This document shows, piece by piece, positions 57,441 through 64,000 of a stretch of 64,000 nt of DNA. The notes below the pieces were generated by a model. The model was not told the origin of the DNA and did not search any database. It saw only the letters and a program-made list of their open reading frames with translations. Position 1 is the stretch's first letter. Each line of letters begins with the position of its first letter. The translations under genes and the position numbers were made by a program. The stretch is from JAVBSX01 sp031549145. GTDB lineage: Bacteria; Planctomycetota; Planctomycetia; Pirellulales; Thermoguttaceae. The stretch spans positions 1-64,000 of the forward strand of contig JAVBQI010000082.1 of assembly GCA_031549145.1 (NCBI GenBank). The letters are read 5' to 3'.

Positions 57441-58964
57441 ATGAACAGGGCAAAACGCGGCGGTTACACGCTGATTGAAATTCTGGTTTCGGTAACCTTG
57501 ATGCTGCTGTTGATGCTCGGGGTGACGCAACTGTTCAGTTCGATCGGGACGACGATCAACGAGGCCCAGTCGACCTTGAACATGACGGCGAACCTCCGGG
57601 CGACGAAAAACCGCCTGGCCAAGGACCTGACGTACTTGACGGCCGATCCTTTCCTGACGCCCCTGATCGATACAGCGACCAACCCCACCGGTTACTTCTG
57701 CATCATCGAAGGAATGGGGGCCGCCCATTCCAACACATTGTTGCAAAATTTGAACGCAAAAACTCCGACTTCCGATTCGATTCGGACCCGGGATATTGCA
57801 TTGAATCCGGATTCCAACGATGCACCACTATCAGCACTTGGCGACACCACGATTTACGACAACACGGTCGGAGATATGGACGATGTGATCATGTTTACGG
57901 TCACTTCTCCGGCGGGAGAAGAATTCCGCGGACTTTGCGGGACGACGAAGGGAATCATCGAATCCAATACCGCCGAAGTGATCTGGTTTTGTCGCGGAAA
58001 CACCCTTTACCGTCGGACCTTGCTGGTGATTCCGGATGACGATTTGCAAGCAAGTGGAACTTTTACTGCGACTGGGTTCTATGCAAAACATGATATTTCC
58101 GCTCGATACGATACCGTAAAGAGTAAGATCGTCGCCAACACGCTGGAGGATTTGACCCGCCGGGAAAACCGTTTTGCCCACGGCGGCGGATTGACCTTTC
58201 CTTGCGACATTCACGACAATGCCGCCTGCTATTATTTGCGAATGCCGACCCTAACGGAAATGTCTCACACCGACTGGAACATCGCCAATACCTTTTTGGT
58301 TAATATCAACGGCAAAGCCTCGTATCCGTCAACCACGGCTCCCTATTCTCTTTACACCGATCCGCTTACCGCCTCTTCAACACCGTTCATTGATTTTTGG
58401 TATAACCCGCTCCCTTGGCAGCAGATCACACCGACGACGGGAAATATTTACGCACTGGAATCGACAACCCGTTACGCCGAGGATGTGATCCTCACCAACG
58501 TCCTGAGCTTTGATGTGCAGGTTTGGAATCCCGAAGTCAACCGTTTCGCGAACTTGGGCGAAGCACGCAATTACACGGCAATAGGATCAACAATTCCCTC
58601 TCCCGGATTGTATTACGAAGACCTGGGCCCAGACGGCAACCAGATCCCAGCGGATGCAACGGCTTTGAGTCTGGGAACTCAGGGCTTCTATTCGTGGGGA
58701 CAAAAAAACGTTGTGACGAACGCCATCGAAGAATTGCCTTGCGTTTACGATACCTGGACGGATGAGTACGAGGTAGATCGGAAGAGCGTTGTCGGATACC
58801 CGACGAATGGCAGAAACCCCAATAGCAGCGACTTTAGGGATTGGTCGGCACCGCAGCCGTATTGGGTCGGGCTGCGCGGGGTCAAGGTTACGATTCGGAC
58901 GTTTGATCCGAGAAGCCGTAACGTTCGCGAAATGAGCCTCGTTCACAGTTTCGTCCCAAAATAA
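57441..58964 (+). CDS. Long type II/IV pseudopilin-like protein
   Basis: 507 residues from the ATG at 57441. The N-terminus NRAKRGGYTLIEILVSVTLM is a prepilin signal: cleavage after GG, mature residue Tyr, Glu at +5, then one hydrophobic helix. The remaining 460 residues form a large globular head of beta-rich, Thr/Asn/Pro-rich sequence (NLRATKNRLAKDLTYLTADP, TLYRRTLLVIPDDDLQASG). The length is far above classical pilins (about 150 aa) and resembles GspJ/PulJ-type minor pseudopilins enlarged in planctomycetes. It ends in a strong terminator. No other pilin, peptidase or platform gene is adjacent; the PilT-like ATPase is 34 kb away. The head may be an adhesin or the tip of a pseudopilus. Confidence 0.85.
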   Translation: MNRAKRGGYTLIEILVSVTLMLLLMLGVTQLFSSIGTTINEAQSTLNMTANLRATKNRLAKDLTYLTADPFLTPLIDTATNPTGYFCIIEGMGAAHSNTLLQNLNAKTPTSDSIRTRDIALNPDSNDAPLSALGDTTIYDNTVGDMDDVIMFTVTSPAGEEFRGLCGTTKGIIESNTAEVIWFCRGNTLYRRTLLVIPDDDLQASGTFTATGFYAKHDISARYDTVKSKIVANTLEDLTRRENRFAHGGGLTFPCDIHDNAACYYLRMPTLTEMSHTDWNIANTFLVNINGKASYPSTTAPYSLYTDPLTASSTPFIDFWYNPLPWQQITPTTGNIYALESTTRYAEDVILTNVLSFDVQVWNPEVNRFANLGEARNYTAIGSTIPSPGLYYEDLGPDGNQIPADATALSLGTQGFYSWGQKNVVTNAIEELPCVYDTWTDEYEVDRKSVVGYPTNGRNPNSSDFRDWSAPQPYWVGLRGVKVTIRTFDPRSRNVREMSLVHSFVPK

Positions 58965-58982
58965 CGCAACGTTTTTGGCAAC

Positions 58983-59024
58983 AAAGAGCCGCACGTGTAG
59001 CGCAGCATATGCGGCTCTTTTTCT
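58983..59024 (+). terminator. Rho-independent terminator of the pseudopilin gene
   Basis: aaagagccgca pairs with tgcggctcttt around a 16-base loop, with a TTTTT run at the end, about 20 bases after the stop. Confidence 0.8.
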
Positions 59025-59037
59025 TGCATTCGCCTTA

Positions 59038-59179
59038 CAGGTCTTCACAAAAAATTTCGGATTAGGGCAGCAGCCGGAAGCGTCAGCACCCGGTTTTCCA
59101 ATACGGAAACGCGGGCCGAACCCGGCGTTTACGCTTTGGGTTGCTGTTTCCAGTGTTCGATTTTTTACCTGAAGGTCAG
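59038..59179. repeat. MITE-like element (gcgtcagcacccgg core)
   Basis: cagcagccggaagcgtcagc pairs with an inverted acgctttgggttgctg, with outer ends caggtcttcacaaaaaattt and cgattttttacctgaaggtc imperfectly inverted. Like the element at 3183. Confidence 0.55.
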
Positions 59180-59241
59180 TAAAATGAGAAGGCTTCTTTC
59201 AAACTCCGGCGGCTTGGGTATATTGGTTAGGGGACTGGTTT

Positions 59242-59573
59242 ACTGAGTTCCAGATAAAAAATGACCTCTATTGCAGTCGTTGCGAGAAAATTGTGCTTTC
59301 AAAATTCGCCCTGAAAGGGCGGTGCGTAACAGCCCAGGGCAAAGCCGAAGGCGCCGCCCTGGGTTACGGACGCCCACACCCATCGGCCTGTAATCCGTTG
59401 TTCCCTTGCCCTTACAGGGCGGCTGAATGTTGAGGGGGCTCATTACCCAGGGCGGCGCCTTCGGCTTTGCCCTGGGCTGTAACGCATCGGCCTTTCAGGC
59501 CGAAGAACGAAAACCGACGTCTGGTTTTTTTGCGATGCCCACAAAAAGAGTTTCAATTTTTTCTGAAAATCAG
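59242..59573. repeat. Large MITE-like element (family 1 ends, gcccagggc core)
   Basis: 332 bases with ends ctgagttccagataaaaaat and (reverse strand) ctgattttcagaaaaaattg. The core is two inverted copies of cccagggcaaagccgaaggc. The 58965-59625 spacer holds this, the element at 59038 and a terminator; no gene seen. Confidence 0.65.
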
Positions 59574-59625
59574 CAATCCGTCCCATCTCAAACACGAAAA
59601 CGCCCCCTACCGTTTGGAGAAAACC

Positions 59626-62600
59626 ATGAAATTATCCCGCCTTGTTGTATTGATATTCCTTTTTTGTTTCGCGACGGCAGCCCGGGCGGCCGAGGTTTGG
59701 TCGATCGGGGCGGACGACGGCGATTACCGCGAATTCGCCCTCGCCGGGCAGTACGCGGGCTTTTCGGACGCCTTCCCGAACGACCCGAACGTCAAGATCG
59801 GCTGTCTCAACACCCAAATCGAATGGCCCTACGTGCATCCCGGGGCAATGGACGTTTGGGCCGGCGGCAAGGCGCACAAATACACGATTACTTTCGACCT
59901 GCCCGATTCCGAAACGGCCTCGCCCGAAAAGGAGGGCGTTTATGAACTTGCGATCAAAGGATGGGGACATCCGGCCGGCCCACCGAAGCTCGATGTCGAT
60001 TTGAACGGCAAAACGCAATCGCTCACGACGCTCCCGAACGCGCGAACGGATACGATTCTCACCAACCCCAAGGCCGGAGAGACGACCGCCTACACGCTCA
60101 CGTTTTCGCGGGACGACCTCAAGAAGACGGGAAACGTCCTTTCGATCGCCAACAACAACGGCGCCTGGTTCGTTTACGATTGCATCCAATTCCGGAAAAT
60201 GTCCGGCCGGATCGACGCGATCACGGTCGTTCCGAATCGCGGCATCTACAAAATTCCGGGGCAAGCCGTTCCGGGCCGAAAGGTGAGCCTCGATTATCAG
60301 GGAAGCTTTCTCAACCAACCGGCCGAACTGACCGTCGATTATGCGCCCGCAGGCTCCGCCGAAACGAAGCAGGTGCGAATCCCGCTTAACCCGAAAGACC
60401 ACTTTTCCGCTGCCGAGGTTCTGCTCCCGCTCGAAGACGCGAGCTGCGACAAGCCGCTGCACGTTCGGGCGAGTCTCGAAATCGAAGGCCGAACGGTCGC
60501 GGCCGAGGCCGATTGTCCGGCAGAACGAAAATGGGAGATACACCTGATACACCAGACGCATCTCGACATCGGCTACACTCATACCCAGGTCGAGGTTCTC
60601 GACCGGCAGGTTCAAAATCTTCGGGAAGCCCTTCAATACATCGAAGAGACGAAAGATTACCCGGACGATGCGAAGTTCCGTTTTCATCCCGAAGGGATGT
60701 GGGCGGTCGACGAATTCCTCCGGCGGGCCGACGAAAAGGAAAAGGCCGCGTTTTTCAAGGCGGCGAAAGACCGCGACATTCATCTCGACGTGCTCTACGC
60801 CCAGGCGATGACCGGGATGTACAACGACGAGGAACTGTTCGAACTGATGGGGAGCGCGATCCGATTCGGCCGGAAATACGGCATCGAAATCGACAGCGCG
60901 ATGCAAACCGACGTGCCCGGCCACACCTGGGGGCTGGTTACCGTTCTCGCGAAAAACGACATCAAATACATGACGATGGGGCCGAACGTCTGTCACCGGG
61001 TCGGCCGCGTCTATTACTGGGGGGAAAAGCCGTTTTATTGGGAATCTCCTTCGGGCAAGGAACGGGTCTTGTGTTACTTGCTCGACACCGGTTATCACCA
61101 GTTTCATAGGGAACAACGCGGGCACCGGATCGGCGAAGACCAGATTTTCGGCATCCTCGACGGCAAGGAATGGGATGTGCATCCGAACGAAAAACGCGAA
61201 TACCAGTTCGACCTGGTGCCGATCCGGTACGGGATCGAAGGGGACAACGGTCGGCCGAACCGGGTGCTGTCCGATGTCGTCAAGGAATGGAACGAGAAAT
61301 TCTATTACCCGAGGCTGAGAATTTCCCGCAACAGCGAATTTATGAAAGAGTTCGAAAAACGGTACGGCGATCAACTCCCGGTCGTTCGCGGGGATTACAC
61401 GCCGTACTGGGAGGACGGGGCCGCGAGCACATCCGAGGCGACCGCGATCAACCGCCGCGCGAAAGCCGAGCTGCTTTGGGCGGAACTCGGCTTCGCGCGA
61501 TACAACCCGAAAGAGTATCCGGAAAAGGTCGGCAAGTTCGATTCGGCCTGGACTAATATCATCATGTACGACGAACACACCTGGGGGGCTCACAACAGCA
61601 TTGCCGAGCCGGACAGCGACTTCGTCAAGCAACAGGACGATTACAAACAGGCGTATGCAAACAATGGTTTCTGGGAAGCGGAAGGTCTTACCATACTATC
61701 AGGAGCTCTTGGGCGTTGTCCTGATCTCGAACTTCGGCCGCGAGGGAAAGCTGTTTTCGCTGATGCCGAAAAAGGAACGATCGGTAACGATTTGGTCACG
61801 TTGACGATCGACAAAAAATCAGGAGCGATTTCCTCTTTCAAAATGAAAGGAATCGCGAATGATTTGGTCAACCCGGGGGACGACGGCAACGCGGGGCTGA
61901 ACGACTCCCTTTACATTCTCGGCCGCAATGCCGCCGAAAACCGGCAGCGGCACGACCAGGGGGTTAAGATCACCGCGGAGAGCGGGAACGGTTGCGCTCA
62001 CCTCCTGATCGAATCGGAAGCCCCGAACTGCAATGTTCTCAAACGCTATATTTACCTCAATGCCGGTTGGGAAATGGTCCAAATCAGCAACGTTTTCGAA
62101 AAGAAAATGGAACGACAGCCCGAGGGGACGTTCTTTGGCTTTCCGTTCAATGTCCCGAACGGCATTTGGCGGATCGACACTCCTTGGGCGATGGTTCAGG
62201 TCGAAAAGGACCAATTGCCGGGCGCGAACCGGAATTTTTATTGCGTGCAGCGGTTTTGTAACCTCTCGAACGAGGAGTATGGGATCGATTGGGTGACCGT
62301 CGATGTGCCGCTGGTCCAGTTTTCGCCGATCCTCTTTACGGGCGCGACGAATCCCGACCGATCGCTTTGGCGGGAGCACATCGACCCGAACGGGACGATC
62401 TATTCCTGGGTTTGCAACAACCACTGGGAAACGAATTACAAGGCGGGGCAGGACGGGTGGTTGGAGTGTTCGTATTATATCCGGCCGTACCTCGGGAAAT
62501 ACGACCCGGCGAAGTCGCAGCGGTTCGCTCGGGGGATCATCGATGTCGATCTGACGCCCGAGTTGCTCCAAACCGGCAACGAAAACGTGATCGTAACCCG

Positions 62601-62847
62601 GCTGAAGCCGTGCCGCGAACCGGCGGCGAAAGCCGATTCCCCTTACGGCCCTGGGCTGCTGGTCCGGCTTTACAACCCGACGGACAAGCCGCAAACGGTC
62701 TCGCTCCGTTTCGCGGCCCCGCAGGTTAAGAAGGATTCGTACGAGCCGACGCTGTACCTTTCTAACCCGTGGGAGGATCGGCTTGAGAAAATCCCGAGCG
62801 AGTTGACGATCGACCCGTTCGATCTGACGACGCTCCGAGCGGAGTAG
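59626..62847 (+). CDS. Exported glycoside hydrolase family 38 alpha-mannosidase
   Basis: 1073 residues from the ATG at 59626, which begins a signal peptide (KLSRLVVLIFLFCFATAARA). The N-terminal about 190 residues resemble the rhamnogalacturonan-lyase domain III fold (ending GAWFVYDCIQFRK), a probable carbohydrate-binding module, followed by a linker domain. The GH38 catalytic domain starts near residue 305 with the zinc-binding HLIHQTHLDIGYTHTQVE. The nucleophile aspartate lies in DSAMQTDVPGHTWG, and a third zinc ligand is probably in FRFHPEGMWAVDEF. The rest is the family's beta-sandwich C-terminal region. The enzyme removes alpha-mannose residues from glycans outside the cell. It is flanked on both sides by palindromic repeats and no operon partner is seen. 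Confidence 0.88.
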   Translation: MKLSRLVVLIFLFCFATAARAAEVWSIGADDGDYREFALAGQYAGFSDAFPNDPNVKIGCLNTQIEWPYVHPGAMDVWAGGKAHKYTITFDLPDSETASPEKEGVYELAIKGWGHPAGPPKLDVDLNGKTQSLTTLPNARTDTILTNPKAGETTAYTLTFSRDDLKKTGNVLSIANNNGAWFVYDCIQFRKMSGRIDAITVVPNRGIYKIPGQAVPGRKVSLDYQGSFLNQPAELTVDYAPAGSAETKQVRIPLNPKDHFSAAEVLLPLEDASCDKPLHVRASLEIEGRTVAAEADCPAERKWEIHLIHQTHLDIGYTHTQVEVLDRQVQNLREALQYIEETKDYPDDAKFRFHPEGMWAVDEFLRRADEKEKAAFFKAAKDRDIHLDVLYAQAMTGMYNDEELFELMGSAIRFGRKYGIEIDSAMQTDVPGHTWGLVTVLAKNDIKYMTMGPNVCHRVGRVYYWGEKPFYWESPSGKERVLCYLLDTGYHQFHREQRGHRIGEDQIFGILDGKEWDVHPNEKREYQFDLVPIRYGIEGDNGRPNRVLSDVVKEWNEKFYYPRLRISRNSEFMKEFEKRYGDQLPVVRGDYTPYWEDGAASTSEATAINRRAKAELLWAELGFARYNPKEYPEKVGKFDSAWTNIIMYDEHTWGAHNSIAEPDSDFVKQQDDYKQAYANNGFWEAEGLTILSGALGRCPDLELRPRGKAVFADAEKGTIGNDLVTLTIDKKSGAISSFKMKGIANDLVNPGDDGNAGLNDSLYILGRNAAENRQRHDQGVKITAESGNGCAHLLIESEAPNCNVLKRYIYLNAGWEMVQISNVFEKKMERQPEGTFFGFPFNVPNGIWRIDTPWAMVQVEKDQLPGANRNFYCVQRFCNLSNEEYGIDWVTVDVPLVQFSPILFTGATNPDRSLWREHIDPNGTIYSWVCNNHWETNYKAGQDGWLECSYYIRPYLGKYDPAKSQRFARGIIDVDLTPELLQTGNENVIVTRLKPCREPAAKADSPYGPGLLVRLYNPTDKPQTVSLRFAAPQVKKDSYEPTLYLSNPWEDRLEKIPSELTIDPFDLTTLRAE

Positions 62848-62867
62848 GCCGAAGAAGGCGGCTTGTG

Positions 62868-62930
62868 TTTTGTTACATCCAAGAGTCGGGAAAGGCAGGC
62901 GACCGCCCGGCGGTCGGTCGCGTCGGCGAA
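62868..62930. repeat. Half copy of the family 2 element
   Basis: ttttgttacatccaagagtc...ggcaggcgaccgcccggcgg matches, inverted, the right end of the element at 48544; the left part is missing. Confidence 0.45.
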
Positions 62931-62943
62931 AGCTGATCGGCCC

Positions 62944-63046
62944 TCATGCGGCGGCCTTACAGGCCGCGGGAGGTGAGCCGTTCCGCGACCCAGGGCAGCG
63001 TTTCGCTCTGCCCTGGGCTGTTACGCATCGGCCTTACAGACCGAGG
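62944..63046. repeat. Palindrome cluster (cccagggc family)
   Basis: gcggccttacaggccgc forms one hairpin and cccagggcagcgtttcgctctgccctggg a second; gttacgcatcggcc links to the core of the element at 59242. The 62848-63181 spacer contains no gene. Confidence 0.55.
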
Positions 63047-63181
63047 AGTGGGGCCAACAGGGCATGTTATGTCGAACAAAAACCGGAGCGGGCGGCGTAA
63101 GCGGGCTTTTGGCCCGCCCACGCTTTCCGCTCCGGCTATTCCGCACTCCGATGATTCAACGGCGTTCGGGACTCGACATTC

Positions 63182-64000
63182 TTATGCCCAATCGGCGAGG
63201 AGCTGATCGACCAACCCGTCGGTCGAGCGATCGGCCAAAAGGTAATCGCTTTCGTCCGAATCCGCCTTCTCCGAATCTTCCGGGAACAATTCGCCGAACA
63301 CCAGGTCGACGCTCGCCGCGCGGCTGCCGGTCGGAATAATGTTCGGCAACGAAACCGCGAGGCCCATGGTGTTCAATTCCGCGAGCGTTCTCGCGTTCTC
63401 GCTCGTCGGCAAAATCGACGGTCGCGCCGACTCCCAGGCGATCGAAGGATTCAATCGGGCGACGTTTTGCGAAACCGCCGCCGCTTCCGAGAGGATCGAG
63501 GGAAGGACCGATTGCGATTCCGTCAGACTCACTGTCGTCGCCGGAACGGCGGCCACAGAAGCTGCGGACGGGATCGCGCTGAGCTGGGCCGGTGTGCTTT
63601 CGAACCCGTGCAGCTTGCTGTCTCCCCGGGCCGCCCCGTAAGCCGTTTCGACGATATTGACGTCCAATTCGGAAATGAACTTCCGCTCACCGGTGTTGAT
63701 GCCGGAGAACATCACGTCGGTCGTGATCGTAACGTGTCCCGTTCCGTCGAGGACGCTACCGTACTGGCCCTTGACCGCGTTGTAGGCGTTGTAGGACGAA
63801 TTGATCCCGTACAAGTGTCCCAGCTCGTGCAGTAAGGTCGTGTACAGGTCGTACCGCGAAGCATCGACCGGATCGGTCAACTGCGAATACCAACCGAGTC
63901 CGGCGGCATTGTCGTCGAGGGTGATGATCCCTTTGCTTGGGAGACCGTTCGCATCGAGCGCGACGATCAGGGCTTCCCCGAGCGTCGTCGAATCACCGTA
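63182..64000 (-). CDS. Surface protein with HELGH metalloprotease-like motif, 5' end beyond the window
   Basis: An open minus-strand frame runs from the window edge (64000) to a stop at 63182, about 272 codons of the C-terminal part. The upstream part reads LGEALIVALDANGLPSKGII and TLDDNAAGLGWYSQLTDPVD, then YTTLLHELGHLYGINSSYNA. This is the planctomycete matrixin-like pattern (often L.DADAAG.GW...HELGHxLG) in large LEPR-XLL or dockerin surface proteins. The zinc motif has HExxH and the Gly, but the third ligand position is Ser rather than His or Asp. The C-terminus is low-complexity Ala/Ser/Val rich and acidic (PEDSEKADSDESDY), typical of a tail on such proteins. No cleavable sorting motif is seen. 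Confidence 0.75.
   Translation of the reverse strand, partial: YGDSTTLGEALIVALDANGLPSKGIITLDDNAAGLGWYSQLTDPVDASRYDLYTTLLHELGHLYGINSSYNAYNAVKGQYGSVLDGTGHVTITTDVMFSGINTGERKFISELDVNIVETAYGAARGDSKLHGFESTPAQLSAIPSAASVAAVPATTVSLTESQSVLPSILSEAAAVSQNVARLNPSIAWESARPSILPTSENARTLAELNTMGLAVSLPNIIPTGSRAASVDLVFGELFPEDSEKADSDESDYLLADRSTDGLVDQLLADWA

Noticed and set aside
59632..61632. Long minus-strand open frame (666 codons) across the alpha-mannosidase
   Set aside because: It mirrors the plus-strand codons of a clear GH38 gene and has no motif or signal of its own.

Overview
This window looks like a stretch of a Planctomycetota chromosome, probably Pirellulales-like. That is an inference from gene content: a LEPR-XLL-type surface protein with a CAP domain, a PEP-CTERM protein, Tat-exported DegT aminotransferases, neutral-ceramidase-like enzymes, two HzsA-like PD40/cytochrome proteins, a zinc-ribbon ExbD and a BRCT/TPR protein. 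Many genes lack a Shine-Dalgarno site, and intergenic spaces are full of palindromic repeats. No rRNA, tRNA or CRISPR array was seen.

Layout. 1-2.8 kb: hypothetical protein, two tiny membrane proteins and a MATE transporter. 3.3-13.8 kb: exported catabolic or envelope-modifying enzymes, namely two Tat-signal DegT aminotransferases, an alpha/beta hydrolase, an endonuclease/exonuclease/phosphatase-fold enzyme, a glycerophosphodiester phosphodiesterase, two ceramidase-like hydrolases and a frameshifted membrane protein. 14.2-20.9 kb: RND adaptor and pump plus a multi-TM protein. 21.0-22.5 kb: PEP-CTERM protein behind a near-perfect sigma-54 promoter. 22.6-27.4 kb: PilT-like ATPase, a membrane-anchored GspE-like protein that has lost its Walker A motif, and two membrane proteins. 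27.5-34.3 kb (minus): HzsA-like protein, TlpA-like thioredoxin and an M16 protein without HxxEH, probably one operon. 34.6-39.2 kb: small membrane protein, BRCT/MerR/TPR protein, zinc-ribbon ExbD and Hsp70. 39.4-42.05 kb (minus): a small AT-rich island with an AAA ATPase, a DUF4276-like protein and a decayed hsdM/hsdS fusion, bracketed by 15-bp direct repeats. 42.1-43.7 kb: phosphofructokinase and RuvC. 44.1-47.5 kb: LEPR-XLL/CAP/Calx-beta surface protein between two inverted copies of a palindromic repeat. 47.8-53.8 kb: two glycosyltransferases, a hypothetical protein, a 2'-5' RNA ligase and a hybrid histidine kinase. 54.0-62.8 kb: a second HzsA-like protein with a discoidin domain, a long pseudopilin and a GH38 alpha-mannosidase. 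63.2-64.0 kb: the 3' part of a surface metalloprotease-like gene running off the window.

The main themes are the cell envelope and periplasm (efflux, redox, polysaccharide and lipid turnover, pilus or secretion ATPases, surface proteins) and genome plasticity. The repeats fall into families with terminal inverted repeats. Several are nested in one another, and several supply the stop codon and last residues of the upstream gene. The strongest candidates for something undescribed are the PilT/pseudo-GspE membrane operon, the modular nested miniature elements, and the AAA/DUF4276 island built on a type I restriction scar.
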